This document shows, in pieces, positions 23,560-35,019 of a stretch of DNA of 64,000 nucleotides (its first letter is position 1; each line of letters opens with the position of its first letter). Below the pieces are notes generated by a model. It ran no database searches. It saw nothing but the letters and a program-made list of their open reading frames with translations, and was not told the origin of the DNA. The position numbers were made by a program, and so were the translations under genes. Source of the DNA: Megaleporinus macrocephalus. Its lineage: Eukaryota > Chordata > Actinopteri > Characiformes > Anostomidae. The stretch spans positions 19,181,215-19,245,214 of the forward strand of contig CM038720.1 in the NCBI GenBank assembly GCA_021613375.1. The letters run 5' to 3'.

Positions 23560-24110
23560 AAGATCAGCAACACAGGACAGCAACAGAGACAGCAGAGAGG
23601 ACAGTGGCCGGCTATGAGGGCTCACCAGCGTGACAGCCTTGGGCATGTGCTGGTAGCATGTTTGGTCAAGTTGAGGCTCTGTTGTACACAAACAGCACAC
23701 TTTCTGGTGAAGATGGAAAAGGGAGACGTGCTGCTGTTGCCACCACCATCTGTGGCATGAGGTTTGACACCGAGAGCTGTGAGGAGTTACATCACACAAG
23801 TAGCATGTTTGTTTACGAAGACAGTGGAAACGCTTGCTCCAGACAGATAGCTTTGGGGGTCTCCGCTCAGACTTTCTGAGGTTGCTGGGTTGGCTGTTCA
23901 TGAGGTAGGGGCTATGTATGTGCCCTGCTACTGGCTCCTATTGACAGTGTTATGTTTTTTGAGTCAAGACTTACGCATACTAGTACAATGCCGCTGGTCA
24001 ATTCCAACCAATTCTCCAGACACAGAGGGCTGTGTCAAAACCTGGACAAATATTGTCATCTCTGAGACACAGCATGTTGCCTAGCACCATCACTGGATGT
24101 TCTAGGCTTA
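23560..24110. other. unexplained mid-GC block
   Basis: Higher GC than both neighbours and open on both strands for 73-122 codons, but neither protein shows a recognisable domain. It could be conserved non-coding sequence or a decayed repeat. Confidence 0.25.
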
Positions 24111-24698
24111 TATTTAACCATTAGGGTAGGCCATGGTATGGAACTATTACTCTTTTAGAATTCAGTTTTTTTATGACTATCATGAAATGTAGTCATATGT
24201 AATCATCAAATTTTTCCTGAAAAATCAATTAAATCTGTATAAGAACAAGACCTGAGAAATTAAGCACGTGTAGTTTATGTGTTTGCATGCCACTTGTGTT
24301 GTACTGCTCTGGGCTGTGGGGAAGTTAGGTGGGCTTCTGTGTCCACTTGTGATGGAAAGTGTGAGGTTAGAAGTGACCTGTCTGCTACAGCTCCAGTGAC
24401 CAGTACAGCAGCATTCACTTAAAAACACTTGGACAGGACCTTATTTTCATCCCTTTATTCAGTAATGCATTTTATACTTCATTCAGTTGAAACTCTCATG
24501 CTTATCTGTCTCCTTCTTCTCATTTGTTTTCCAAGTAATTGGCAAGCAGCTTCAGGTAAAACACGAAAACACCAGGTATATGACTCATTATTCTACAAGT
24601 TATGAGGTCTTGAGGTTCACTCTTACACACTGGTCTTTACAATTTAAGGACTATATTATCAATGGCATCATTCAGTAATCCATTTGTCCCTCTGTCCA

Positions 24699-24703
<5 letters not shown>

Positions 24704-24737
<34 letters not shown>
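24704..24737. repeat. (CT)n microsatellite
   Basis: Seventeen CT units. A (GT)-rich stretch follows at 24855-24893. Confidence 0.95.
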
Positions 24738-24739
<2 letters not shown>

Positions 24740-24744
24740 CCCTT

Positions 24745-25250
24745 TCTTCTCCTGATAATTAGTTTGTAAGTGATTTAAAAGCAGCTCCTCTGACCCAGCT
24801 CAGACTAAGAGTGAAGAGGTTACAGTCAAACAGGCCGCATCCCCCCGTGCTCACCCGTGTGTGTGTTTGTGTGCATGTGTGTGTGGACTGACGCATCTTG
24901 GGCCATAAAGCTGATGGATGGAGTGAAATCAAAGATTCACAGGTGATCTCTGACCCCCAGCCACAGCAAATGGACCCCAGCATCTGTGCAGTGGCAGTAA
25001 ACAGGGCCTGGAGCCTGCCCTCTGTGGCCACTCCTGAGTGCTAGGCTTTTGGAGACTGGAAACACTTACAGGGTCCTGCCAGAGGCCTCATTATACAGCT
25101 CGGTCCAGCGTCTCTCAGGGGGTGCCTTCGTCCTTTTTTATTTTTCATTCTGGAAAAGGGGGTGGAGTGGGGAGGTTGTGATCAATTTTAAACTTCTCGG
25201 CTTAGCATGTTGTCACTGTCCTCGCACAAGCTGATATCTTCATAGAAAAG
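24745..25250. other. mid-GC non-coding block
   Basis: Begins CTGATAATTAGTTTG and is non-repetitive apart from the GT run. Possible regulatory DNA; no gene seen. Confidence 0.2.
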
Positions 25251-25384
25251 TCCAAAACACAGCAAATGTTACTTCACGTATATTAGCTAATTTTAGAAGT
25301 TGTTGTTGTCAGCGGTAACCAAAGCTTGGCCATAATTCTATATTAGTGATTTCTCACTTAACATAGACCCTGTCTTAACTCCAG

Positions 25385-25690
25385 CCTCACAGAGAACCAT
25401 ATTTGACACATTCTCCATCAATCTAAAGAACAATTTCCACATTCAAAATGGCATGCAAATGGTACGGAACCATTGTCTTCACTAAAGAAACCATGAAGAA
25501 CAACCAGTTTTAAGTTTAAGAGCGTAACCTCTGTGAAATACATTGTACGGTATTGTGCAAAAGCCAAATTTGAGAACATCCACAGGTGTGAGTTTCCTGA
25601 AACCAGTGTAAGCTGTAATAAAGGTAAAGAGTGGACACACTGAGTGCTGCAAAAATACACATGATATTTAGTTAATAAAGACATTAGTGA
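25385..25690. repeat. decayed GGTTCT-type repeat plus Tc1-like tail
   Basis: AGAACCATATTTGACACATTC, CCATCAATCTAAAGAAC and ACGGAACCATTG belong to the GGTTCT/AAGAACC family. From about 25597, GAAACCAGTGTAAGCTGTAA resembles the right end of the Tc1 remnants (GAAAAGAATGGAAGCTGTAA at 10.86 kb). Both are weak. Confidence 0.35.
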
Positions 25691-26099
25691 TGATTTTGCT
25701 GATTGAAGACACTGTTTTCATTCTCCTCCTATAGTATTTTATTTTGATTGCTCTGTGGAAGCTTGGTGATGGTCTCACTCTGAAGAAAGGATGTTTCGTG
25801 TGGACTTTGTGTACAAATTTATATGGCCTGCTATCATAACCATTTTGCCACAGGCAGACAAGATGAGGCCTTCAACAACACCTTCTCTCTTCACCAAGGC
25901 TTCTAAATTGAGTCCAAGATATAAACCTTGATCCTGGGGAGAAGAAAGGAAGACGGCAGAAGAAAAATCTAAATTTTTTTCTCCATCCGTCACAGCGATT
26001 TTTCTCATCACGCCTTGAAAAGCAACATCTCTACAGAAGGAAAAAAAAGTGGCAGCCAAATTGAAAATCCATTTGTTGAACAAGTACCTCTCACGAAGC

Positions 26100-26116
26100 A
26101 AAAAAAAAAAAAAAAA
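26100..26116. repeat. poly(A) run
   Basis: Seventeen A residues. Another A-rich patch lies at 26471-26515. Confidence 0.9.
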
Positions 26117-26139
26117 GAGCATGGATCTGGTCAGGAGTA

Positions 26140-26460
26140 ATATGACATGTGTGCTAATAGCATGCTTTCCATAGTGCCATCTGTCTAAAGGAAAGGTCAG
26201 GGGGAAGATGGCAGGCGCATTGGCAGGTGATGGAGGGAGCGAGGGGAGCACGGAGGGGGGAGCACATAATCTACAGTGACAGACCGCCGCCAGTGTGACA
26301 TCATATGAATACCATAATTGAGCGGCAGTAAATTGAGAGGGTCGCTTTCGATGTGTCAATAAACAAGTTCAAGGTGACACGGCGGATCAATACAGCGCGA
26401 CAAGAACCATCCGACAAATTTACTGCAGTGTAATTGGGTGCAAAATGACTCAACTCAACC
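26140..26460. promoter_or_regulatory. candidate conserved non-coding block
   Basis: CpG-retaining unique sequence with a FOX-like AATAAACAAG next to a nuclear-receptor-like half site TTCAAGGTGAC (26357-26378), an AP-1/MAF-like ATGACTCAAC (26445-26454) and TGCAGTGTAATTGGG. A 194-codon minus-strand frame through this region has poly-Phe and no domain; not taken as a gene. Confidence 0.35.
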
Positions 26461-26624
26461 TTCATGCTGCAGAAAAAAAGAAGAAAAAAAAAACAACAAC
26501 TACAAAAAAATCAAAGCGGCTCTCGTCGCCCTCCGGCAACAGTTTGTACGTGTCATACGCGGCCTGAGGAGCTCCAGCAGACAATAATGGATTTTTGTTT
26601 TGCTGTTCTTGTCTCTGGTCTTTG

Positions 26625-26632
26625 AAGAGAGA

Positions 26633-26672
<40 letters not shown>

Positions 26673-26905
26673 GTGAGATAGTATAAGTGAAAGAGTATAA
26701 GAAAGACAGAATGTGAAAGAGTATGAGAGAGTATATGAAATAGAGTGTGAATATGAGGGAGAGAGACAAGGAGAGAGTGAGAAAAAGAATATGAGTATGA
26801 ATAGAAGGAAGGGAGAAAGAGAGAGAACAAAAGGTATAGAAAGAGAGAAAGAACATTTGGGAGAGCATGAGAGGCAGAGAAAAATGAGAGAAGAGAAAAA
26901 AAGGG
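26625..26905. repeat. (GA)n and AGAGTATGA-rich purine tract
   Basis: Pure (GA)n to about 26669, then purine-rich sequence with recurring GAGTAT words to 26905. The ORFs on both strands are low-complexity artefacts. Confidence 0.9.
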
Positions 26906-27033
26906 GAAAGAGAGTTGTTTTTCTTGATTATGAAGAAATAAACAAATATAATATAACTCATTTATTACACTAAAGCAGGCGTCCAGGTGACATACAGTAA
27001 CAGTAATTGCGTTATAAAAACCGAAACACTCTA

Positions 27034-27073
27034 TAACAGATCTATACCAGATCTATAACAGATCTATAACAGT
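27034..27073. repeat. 11-bp tandem repeat
   Basis: Unit ATCTATAACAG repeated about four times with one C substitution. Confidence 0.8.
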
Positions 27074-27139
27074 ACTGATAAAAATCATCCATCCAGCAGG
27101 AGGTAATCATAACTCCTCATCAGCGGTGCTATCAGCCAG

Positions 27140-27360
27140 AGCAGGTGAACGCTGCTGAACACTAACGAGAAGATCCTAATTGATTTTGGGGCGCGCAGTC
27201 ATTAACCTCAAATGTCAGCACCTCCTCCTCAATCGCTTGCTTATCGATCTGCTAATGGGAGCCCGATAGAGACCTCCACTTAAATGCAGGCATAAACACG
27301 ACTTTCACTGCAGCAATAAATGGATCACTGCTCTCAGTCTTCTTCTGAAACGGAGGAAAA
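27140..27360. promoter_or_regulatory. candidate conserved non-coding block
   Basis: Contains CCTAATTGATTTTGGGGCGC, GTCATTAACCTC, TTATCGATCTGCTAATGGG and CATAAACACGAC (FOX-like), with retained CpGs in unique sequence. Typical of homeodomain-rich enhancers; untested. Confidence 0.4.
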
Positions 27361-28360
27361 GGAGACGGTGTAGGGGCCTTATCTTAAAATACTGGTGATA
27401 GAATTTTTTTATATGTTTAGTCCTTACATATTTAGAATTTTAATGCCTTTTATTAAACGTTAAATGTTTCACATTTTCTCATTTAAATTAAAGCGTATAT
27501 TGTATGAAATAAAAAAATAAGGCAAAAAGAGGACGAGTTAGAATATTGCTAAAGCCGAAATGTGAAAACACTGACAAGATTCTTTCTTCTGCGCAAATTT
27601 CGTGAATGTACATAACACTTGTGAAACATTTGAATTAACTCTCGGCTAATGTTCTTCATCTCAAATGTTTAGTATTTTCAAGCTTAGCATTGTTAGCATT
27701 TATCCAGAGATAAAATGTTTTTTAGCCTTTTAGCCGTTTTGTGTTTGACATTTAATGTATATTATTGGTGTTAATCCACTACAACAGAAGACATTCATTT
27801 AGCTTTAATTATTATCAATAAAAACAATGCTCCTCAGTCATTGCTGAGCATTATTGAGGGTCAGGTTAGGTGGGGAAAAATAATAAAGGACAGAAATGTT
27901 TACACAACCTGTTCAAGTACTGCTGCAGAGTTATAGTGCTATACCCTCATTTTATTCTAAAGACTTAGGAATGTGTCAAACATAATTAAACACAATTAAC
28001 CTGGTCCACTCATTCTTGTATGCAGTCTTATTTAAAGAGTTTGGTACAATTTGGTTGCCCAAAATTATAAAATTAAATGTTATAACCCCTTAACCTTCAC
28101 CTATTTCTCCAGACCGTCATTATTAATAATTCCAACATTCCACATAGTTTTCCATGGAGCTGCAGTTCAATATACCAACTGATTTGTCAACTTCAAATCA
28201 ACTTCATATCATCGCTGTTCAATGAAAATCTCCAATCTCCAAAACGGCAACTTTACAGGAGAGGACAAAAACACTTCTTTACTTTCAACGCAAGTCAATG
28301 GAACCATATTTTTTTCCAAGATATTTTGAAGCATTTCTATTGGCCCATTCAACATAAAAT

Positions 28361-28404
28361 TTTCCTGCAATGTAATCAGCATCTGCTGATTACATTGCAG
28401 GAAA
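28361..28404. repeat. perfect 21-bp inverted repeat, 2-base spacer
   Basis: The left arm 28361-28381 (starts TTTCCTGCAATGTAATC) and right arm 28384-28404 (ends GATTACATTGCAGGAAA) are exact reverse complements over 21 bases around TC. Homology stops at both ends, so it is not a pair of long repeats. It could extrude as a cruciform or arise by a replication template switch. Confidence 0.95.
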
Positions 28405-28479
28405 TGGAGATCCCTTTTTTTCATTGGACAGCGACAATCTACTATTATTAATATAACTAATATAACTATTCTTCCTAAA

Positions 28480-28610
28480 CCTGAAGAACAACTTCACCAG
28501 GCAAAGGACAATTCAAACATGTATATGGTTCTATATGGAACTCGTGGTTCTAAATAGGACCACTGTCATTTTTTTCATTTTAAATTGTAGAATGGCCAGT
28601 GAACCTATAC
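28480..28610. repeat. GGTTCT/AAGAACC repeat fragment
   Basis: GAAGAACAACTTCACC, ATATGGTTCTATATGGAAC and GTGGTTCTAAATAGGACC match words of the family at 4.2 and 32 kb. Confidence 0.4.
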
Positions 28611-29524
28611 ATAAATGTTAATGATAATTTTTGAATTCATTTTTCTTCATAAACTTTTTTGCTTGACTAGACATTTAATATTTTATAAAAAATATGTTTT
28701 TACCCAAAATATCCATAAAACAGAGTTTCAAACAATGCAGTCGTGGCCACTTTTAGAGCCAATAAACATCTCAGACTGTTCCACTGAAAAGCACAAACAG
28801 TTCTGACAGTCTGAGCTTTTCACAACAAACTCATCAGTCTCCCCTTTAAACTTGTGGTTTAATGTAAAACAGATCATTTCAACCACTTGAGATGATCTTG
28901 GTTATTGGAGCCTATATTTTTCTTAGAGGATATTCAAGACACTAGTGGAAAGAATTCAAATCAGCTGACAAAGGACCATAAGTATCAGTATTGTGGACAG
29001 TGAGCTGTTGCTTTGCTTAGAGTGAAGCATGTTTAGTTTACAGCACTTCTCAGTCTATCACTAGCGGCAACAGTTGCATTATTCTTTTGAGGAATGTAAG
29101 TTAGTCTCTTGTCTGACAGAGAGGATTGTATAGTATATATAGTATATAGTATAAATGTGTATTCAGAATTTAGAATTTAAGACCAGGGTTGGTCAGCAGG
29201 GCTCAGATTCTCAGTAAAAGGCTCCAGATGCCTTAGGAAAAGTTGCACTCTCCATGCTGGCAGTAGAGACCTCACAGTGGGGCAAATGGGTGGCATCTTA
29301 GCATTTTAGTTACAAAGCTAAAGCTAATACTAAAGCTTTTCCATGTGAGCACCACTCCTCTCCAATTCATGTGCATAATAGGTTAGCCCCCTCAGTGGGA
29401 CACCCTCTGAGACACCTGTTGAAAAAGTTCTGGTTATAGGTGTGTCTGTTTTACTGCATGTACAGTAGCAGTTAGCTGTTTACTGGGATATTAAAGAGAT
29501 GTGTGAAGCAGCCAGATGATGTCC

Positions 29525-29720
29525 GATACTGTAACATGCTCTGGCCCCATCCCAGTATGATGTGGCCCCAAAATCTACAGCAGGTTATGGTCACTGAACT
29601 GCTGGTTGTCCAAGTGGTGCTCAGAAAAAAATGTGGGGTTTGTAGACAATTGGTCTCCTTTTGAAAGCAGTTCTGGTCACCCTCGTGGGAGGGTGCTGCT
29701 CTTATTTCTTGCAGCACAGC
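29525..29720 (+). mobile_element. LINE ORF1 esterase-domain relic (CR1/L2 type)
   Basis: One frame reads TVTCSGPIP (29528-29554), a stop, then after about ten residues LNCWLSKWCSEKNVGFVDNW (29597-29656). The order SGP.P, LN.WL..WC, GFVDNW matches the end of the SGNH esterase domain in ORF1 of CR1/L2-clade retrotransposons of fish, as I recall it. The catalytic DGLHP block expected next is not readable. A single in-frame stop suggests moderate age. The RT part is absent nearby, and no link to the RT relic at 18.4 kb can be made. Confidence 0.6.
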
Positions 29721-29989
29721 ACTCAGCCTTAGACGTCAGTGTAGGACAGTCAGTGGCTCACAAACCAGAACCACGGCCAGGCAACAGACAAACAGGCTAA
29801 AGTTAAAATTGAGCGCTTCACACCAAACTAGCCTGAATGGCTTAATTTTCCATTTTAACTATTTAGTTGTATAGAATAAAAAAACCAATCAATTTTAGTG
29901 TACAAAAATCTGTTAGGTCCAGCCATCTACACTGAAATATAGTGCTTTGGTAGGTTGCAAAGCCCAATTAATCAATTAAGAAGAAACTC

Positions 29990-30470
29990 TGTTTTTATAG
30001 GCTGCATGAGTGACAGGCAGCCTCCAATGCTTTACCAACATCCTGTGGTAACGTGGGGAGTAGGAGTGAACTCTTGACTTTTTTGATGGATTAGTGACAT
30101 TCCCAGTGTAATGCACATCTGAGCTTAGCCTCGCCATGCGGCCCGTGTGGGTTTAAACCCAAGCTGGAGGAAACGTGTAACTGATATCTTTGTGTCACGG
30201 AGCATATCCGGCATGTGGCGTGCTGACAGCTTGCGAGTGATGGTTGCCGCTCCAGACTGCGTGTGTGTGTGTGCTCCGCTGTCTCTGCAGCGTTCTACCC
30301 CTCTGATGGCTGAAAAGGCCCAGGGCGGTCCAGAGGTGCAGAGTACAATCAAAAGTCCACTGACACCGCTGAGCATCATCACAGCTTGATGATAACCTGG
30401 CTACCTTCAGGAGATCCTGCAGAAGCAAACTTTTCCAATACTGAGAGGTTCAATCAGGCCTGTCCACACC
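29990..30470. promoter_or_regulatory. candidate conserved non-coding block
   Basis: Mid-GC unique sequence containing a perfect 14-bp palindrome TGGGTTTAAACCCA (30148-30161) and a short GT run. Frames of 77-85 codons are open on both strands, but no domain is seen. Confidence 0.3.
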
Positions 30471-30689
30471 GGTTAAATACTACGCCTCCTTGATTGATGG
30501 GCAGATGGTCCGATTCTTTTCTTTTTCCGGTACTGACTGCGTCACAGGTAGCTGTAGTTGTAATACACACTGGACAAAAGATGAACATACCCATGCAATA
30601 ACTTCAGCATTCGGGCCATATGGCTCTCGGATTGCAGTTGTGGCGAATTCCGAATGTATTAGTACAGATAGATACTATATTCTTCAAAA

Positions 30690-31025
30690 AAGAGTAAAGA
30701 CAAAGACTCTAAAAAACTTTTGTTACAATGTCAAGTTTGTAAAACTAGCCGAACCCTTTTTTGGTCTTAGAACCGTACAGAGAACCATTTAAGCATGCAA
30801 ACGAATCTTTGAGTGTTCATAGTTCTTCAAACTGATGGAAAATGTGTTGCTTGTGGTTCTATATGCCACGTTGGATTTGGAACTATACACATATACACTA
30901 TATACAATCTCCATTAGACAAAAGAACTGTTTAATCATGCAAATAGTTCTTTGAGTGGTCATGGCTCTATCATTTGACTTCCTAAAGAACACTTAAAGAA
31001 CTATTTTTTTTTAATATAGTACTTG
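30690..31025. repeat. GGTTCT/AAGAACC MITE-like repeat
   Basis: AGAACCATTTAAGCATGCAAAC, TTGTGGTTCTATATGCCACG, AAGAACTGTTTAATCATGC and a tail AAAGAACTATTTTTTTTTAA. An imperfect internal repetition (AACCATTTAAGCATGC versus AACTGTTTAATCATGC) suggests duplication within the element. Confidence 0.5.
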
Positions 31026-31974
31026 TAATATGGATGAGATTAAAGAGTCTGTATCCTGGATATGAGGCCTGATGTCTGAGACATTGTTTTAAGATGATAT
31101 TGTGATACATTTTTATTCAGTGTTGATAACTGTATGCATAGGGTCGACTAGATTAAATCTACAGGCTTTTCCTACTACTGTACATCTGTATTCACCATAT
31201 GTCTAAAATGCTCTGTTTACAGATACAAAAGCTCCTGTATCTATAAGTCCCACATCCCCATGAGCCCAGTGCCCTCTGAGTGGACATTACTTTGTAACAG
31301 AGAGAAAAAAAATACAGAGAATAAAGAGTAAAGCATTGTAGATCCTCGATGATATATATTCCCTATCATCAACATTCGTATAAAACGTATGCTTTTATCA
31401 GATGCCCTTTAAAATGACACTAGAGGACAGAACTTAATAAAAAAGAACTGCAATTAAATATGTTATAAATACATTCACACACAAACTAAACACATTTCCT
31501 ATATGAAGAAAAGTACAATTCAGGATAGTTCTACATACAGAGGTTCAGAAGTAACACACAAAGTCTTAAAACATTAAAAAACTCTCTTATATATGGTCAG
31601 CACTGACAAGCAGAGAGCCATCTCCCTTCTGCAGGACCAATAAAATGATGTAATCCAAAGCAAGCAGCATTTGTACTATTAACACGTATATTTGAGAAGA
31701 GGCAGGCATGTTTACTGCTTCAGAGCCCTGTATTAAGGAGATGCATGAGATGTTTCAGTTGTTGCTGAAATAAAGCCCACAGTAGTTATTGCCTCTAACT
31801 GATCCTGTTTATTAATACTTGCACAATTTTGCACCTACACTCTCAGACAAAAAGGTACTAAACTGTAAAAGAGGGATGAAACGCCTCACATCACTGGAGT
31901 GAAACCCTCAATAGTATGAATTCAATACCTTTAGTTAAGGGAATATTACTGTGCATAGTTGTGTGTACATAATG

Positions 31975-32620
31975 TGGTTTCTTTTGTAAAGGTAATGACT
32001 CTGTTTAGCGTCATAAGTTGTAATATAGAACCATTTGCAGATTGGTGAATAGTGTGTTGTATAAGGTTCTATATAGCACCAAATTGTTTGTTATGAAAAG
32101 CTTTGTTGAGAAATTTTAATGAGAAAGTGAGTCAGAATTGATGAATGAAACCAGCATTTAATGGCTCAACAGAACCCTTTCCTATATAGAACCCTTGGTT
32201 ATTGAACACATCGTCCAAAGACTCATGAACACGCAAAGAACCATTTGCATGGTAAAATCGTTCTTTTCTTGGTGAAATGGTTCTTCAGATTTATGGAGAA
32301 TGTGTTGTATAAGGTTAGCACCAAAAAATGGTTCTGGATCTAAAGATTAATCTTCAAGAGATGTTTTAGTAAGTGCAGTTGTTCTATTTAGAATCAAAAT
32401 TTCTGTATAGAACCAATGTTAAGTTTCCAACAACCGATAAATTCTTCTTGGTGTTACATACAAGGTTCTGCATGACACCATGTACAACAGATCATCAAAC
32501 TGAAGAACATTTTTTTCCTATGCACAGAACTGTTCAAGCATGCAAAGGGTTATTTGAGTGTTTAATGAAAGATCTGTACAGAAGAACCCTTGATGAACTA
32601 TCTTGTTGAGTGTAGTTAAA
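31975..32620. repeat. GGTTCT/AAGAACC MITE-like repeats, nested
   Basis: At least two copies: AAGGTTCTATATAGCACC (32060-32080) and GTGTTGTATAAGGTTAGCACC (32300-32325), with AAAGAACCATTTGCATGG and GGTTCTTCAGATTTATGG between. Fragments of the same words reach 32590. Confidence 0.5.
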
Positions 32621-32888
32621 AAAGCTGAGCATCTACAGTGAACTATTTAAATAAATACTTACCCATAACTGTTATTTACACTGGAGCATTACTGGAGTAA
32701 TGATAGCACATCTACTTTTACTTTACAGTACTGTATAATTTCCAAACACAGCATTCCAGTCGCTGGCTGAAATCAAAGCCCAGCACGGTATATGATGGCC
32801 CCAGTCTCAATCAAGAGAAAGAAAACAAGTATTGACAAGTTTCGTCCACCCAGGAGAACTTAATACAATATTTATAGAGGTTTGTTTT

Positions 32889-32938
32889 GGGGTTAGCAGT
32901 GGGGGGCTTAGGTAGAGTGGGTTGGGGGAGGAGAGGTG
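32889..32938 (+). other. G-quadruplex-prone tract (plus strand)
   Basis: G-runs GGGG, GGGGGG, GGG and GGGGG within about 45 bases. The loops are longer than in the neighbouring minus-strand motif. Confidence 0.45.
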
Positions 32939-33024
32939 GATGCTGCTAAGGGCAAAAACTGTAAACGTATAATGGCTTGAAATGTGTGGACCATCTCTCC
33001 CCCTTGAGCAAACACCCACACCTC

Positions 33025-33047
33025 GCCCCCACCCCCCACCCCCGCCC
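33025..33047 (-). other. G-quadruplex motif (minus strand)
   Basis: The plus strand shows C5-A-C6-A-C5-G-C3, so the minus strand has four G-runs with one-base loops, the most stable G4 pattern. It lies about 90 bases from the plus-strand G-rich tract and 85 bases before the CpG-rich block at 33130. Confidence 0.75.
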
Positions 33048-33129
33048 AAGCAAAACTGCTGGTGTGTGAAATATGAAAGAGACATGTTGTCGTTCAATTT
33101 GTCCAATATACCTCACAGGTGGGCTGCAG

Positions 33130-33450
33130 GTATGCGCCCCCTCAGCAGCTGAAAAATGAGCGGAGGAGAGCGGGGTGACTTTGATGAACCTCGCCACTCG
33201 CGGCCCTATCATTCTTTTCCGTCTGGCTTCCCTGGCTGCCGCGCGGACATCGCGCCACAAATTTGTCTTATTGAAGTGAAGCCGCGCTCCGATTCCTACC
33301 GACAACCGCAGCTAATGAACAGACGGTCCGGACCGCCTGGAGTTCACTCCCTCGCCCCCCGGCCTGCCGCAACCGGCGCGTCCTCCAGCTTACTACACAC
33401 AGCATCTACTGCTGGACGCGTTATTAGGCACCTGATTACATGGACTCTGT
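33130..33450. promoter_or_regulatory. CpG-rich island, candidate regulatory block
   Basis: The most CpG-dense stretch of the window (for example CTGCCGCGCGGACATCGCGCC, CAACCGGCGCGTCCTCC), with a CGGTCCGGACCG palindrome (33324-33335). A 98-codon ATG frame (33156-33452, plus) and overlapping minus-strand frames are open, as expected in GC-rich DNA. No protein domain seen. It may be an unmethylated island or conserved enhancer; a first exon is possible but unsupported. Confidence 0.4.
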
Positions 33451-33459
33451 AGAGGAGGA

Positions 33460-35010
33460 CACAGGAGAAGAGACCTGTGCAGCAACAATCATATGTCTGA
33501 TGATCTGAACTAAGTCTGGCATGATTAACCAATTAAGCTGCATTTCTCTGTTTATTTTTTAAAACTTTTAAAATGACCCTTTTTGATTAATGAGGCAATG
33601 ATTATTTGATCATTTGTTTGAAACTTATTCCGCTACTTCTCTGGAGCCTGAAGAAACAGAGCTTGATGGTCCCACTCATTTATATGCATAGGATACTATC
33701 AGAGACCAACCTTAATTGGTCTAATTTTCAGTCAAAATGCCCATTATATGCAAATTAGATATAATTTAGATTAGATACCAAATAAACCCAAAGTTGAGGA
33801 ATTTCAAAGTGAAAGCAGAAACTTTCCAAAACTGGAGCTTTAAAAAAGTACACAGCAAAATAAATAATATAAAAGAAAACAAAGTAAAAAAGAGAATTAG
33901 GGTTGCTTTTGGTATATAAAACTGTCATAAGTGGACCTCAGTGGGAAAAAATAGAGAAAATATCTTACTACATTTGATTATTTTTCAATATGGCCGTTGG
34001 CCGATACTATTAAAGACTGTTAATGTGTTTAAGTTATAAAAACTTTGTAACAGTCAGGTTTTTGTTCTTTGAGATATAATGAGAAGCAGAAAACCAATTG
34101 TTAAGACTGGACTTTGGAGGTGTCATTCCTTGAGTAACTGAAAGTGAGTCTCCTGAAATGAAACCTGAAAACTGGACACATAAAACACTCAAACAACTTA
34201 TATTTAAGTGTAAACTGTTTAATATTCCTGAAATATTTACATCTTTGGCTTGATTTTTAAATGAAAGGCTGGTCTTCAACTCAAACAGTACTACAGTCTT
34301 TTTAAAGAGAGTAGCAATCCTAAAAGACTAATCACAGCCTTTCTAATGGCTTCTTAAAGGCCTGTTTTTACATTACCAATTTTTTAAATCTTTCTTACGT
34401 CTTGAGTTTACTCTGTGGTGTGACGGTCCAAATTTAGTCATTATAGGAACAATATTTGCTTCCATGTTGCACAGACAAAACTGACTAATCTGTTTCTGAA
34501 AATGTTTATGAAATAATCAAATCATATCAAAGAGACAAAATTCACACAAACAAATCAACATATCTGCTCGTCAACTTATTTAAACTGCAAGGCTCCATAT
34601 GTGGACCCACAATTAGCTTCCTCACTATTATGTGACATGACATATTACAACATTCAGAATAGCTGATATTCATAATATTCAAATAATAATATAAAGTGCT
34701 TTTTCCTGCTGTTAAACCAAAACTGTATGACAGGTAATCAACTACAGACTATCATCTATTCGCAAATACAAACTTAGCACTGATAGAAAGTTTAGAATTT
34801 TTGCTTTGAGCAGAATTTCTTTTTTCAGTGAACTATGATGATGAACAACACCATGCTTTTGTTATAGCAATGACTGCTACACCAGAACTAAATCTCTCAT
34901 AAACTTGTTGGAGCTCAGGTGAGGTTCCAGCTTAGCCGTAGCAAAACTGATAGACTTGTGAGGTTAGGCCAGCCTTTTCAGTCCCGCTTTTGTAAGCTCC
35001 AGTGGGCTGA
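33460..35010. other. AT-rich non-coding sequence, no gene seen
   Basis: Only the Tc1 fragment at 34075-34215 was recognised. Confidence 0.45.
34075..34215 (+). mobile_element. Tc1/mariner remnant fragment, copy E
   Basis: GAGAAGCAGAAAACCAA, AAGACTGGACTTTGGAGGTG, GAGTAACTGAAAGTGAGTCT and AAACACTCAAACAACTTATA match the right end of copies B, D and F. This is a 3' fragment only. Confidence 0.65.
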
Positions 35011-35019
35011 GGGGCCATG

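Larger units (their letters stand above)
27400..29470. other. AT-rich non-coding sequence, no gene seen
   Basis: Apart from the long inverted repeat at 28361 and a GGTTCT fragment at 28480-28610, nothing recognisable. AT-rich, few CpG, only short ORFs. Confidence 0.45.

Noticed and set aside
23533..23901. 122-codon Cys/His-rich minus-strand ORF
   Set aside because: Cys and His spacing fits no zinc-finger family, and the opposite strand is also open.
25775..26359. 194-codon minus-strand ORF
   Set aside because: No domain, poly-Phe from an A run, covers two unlike sequence types, and the region looks non-coding.
26462..26973. ORFs of 86-153 codons on both strands
   Set aside because: Low complexity from GA-rich sequence and A runs.
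30148..30170. tRNA B-box-like word near GGGTTTAAACCC, hinting at a tRNA or SINE
   Set aside because: No A box at the right distance, no acceptor stem and no terminator.
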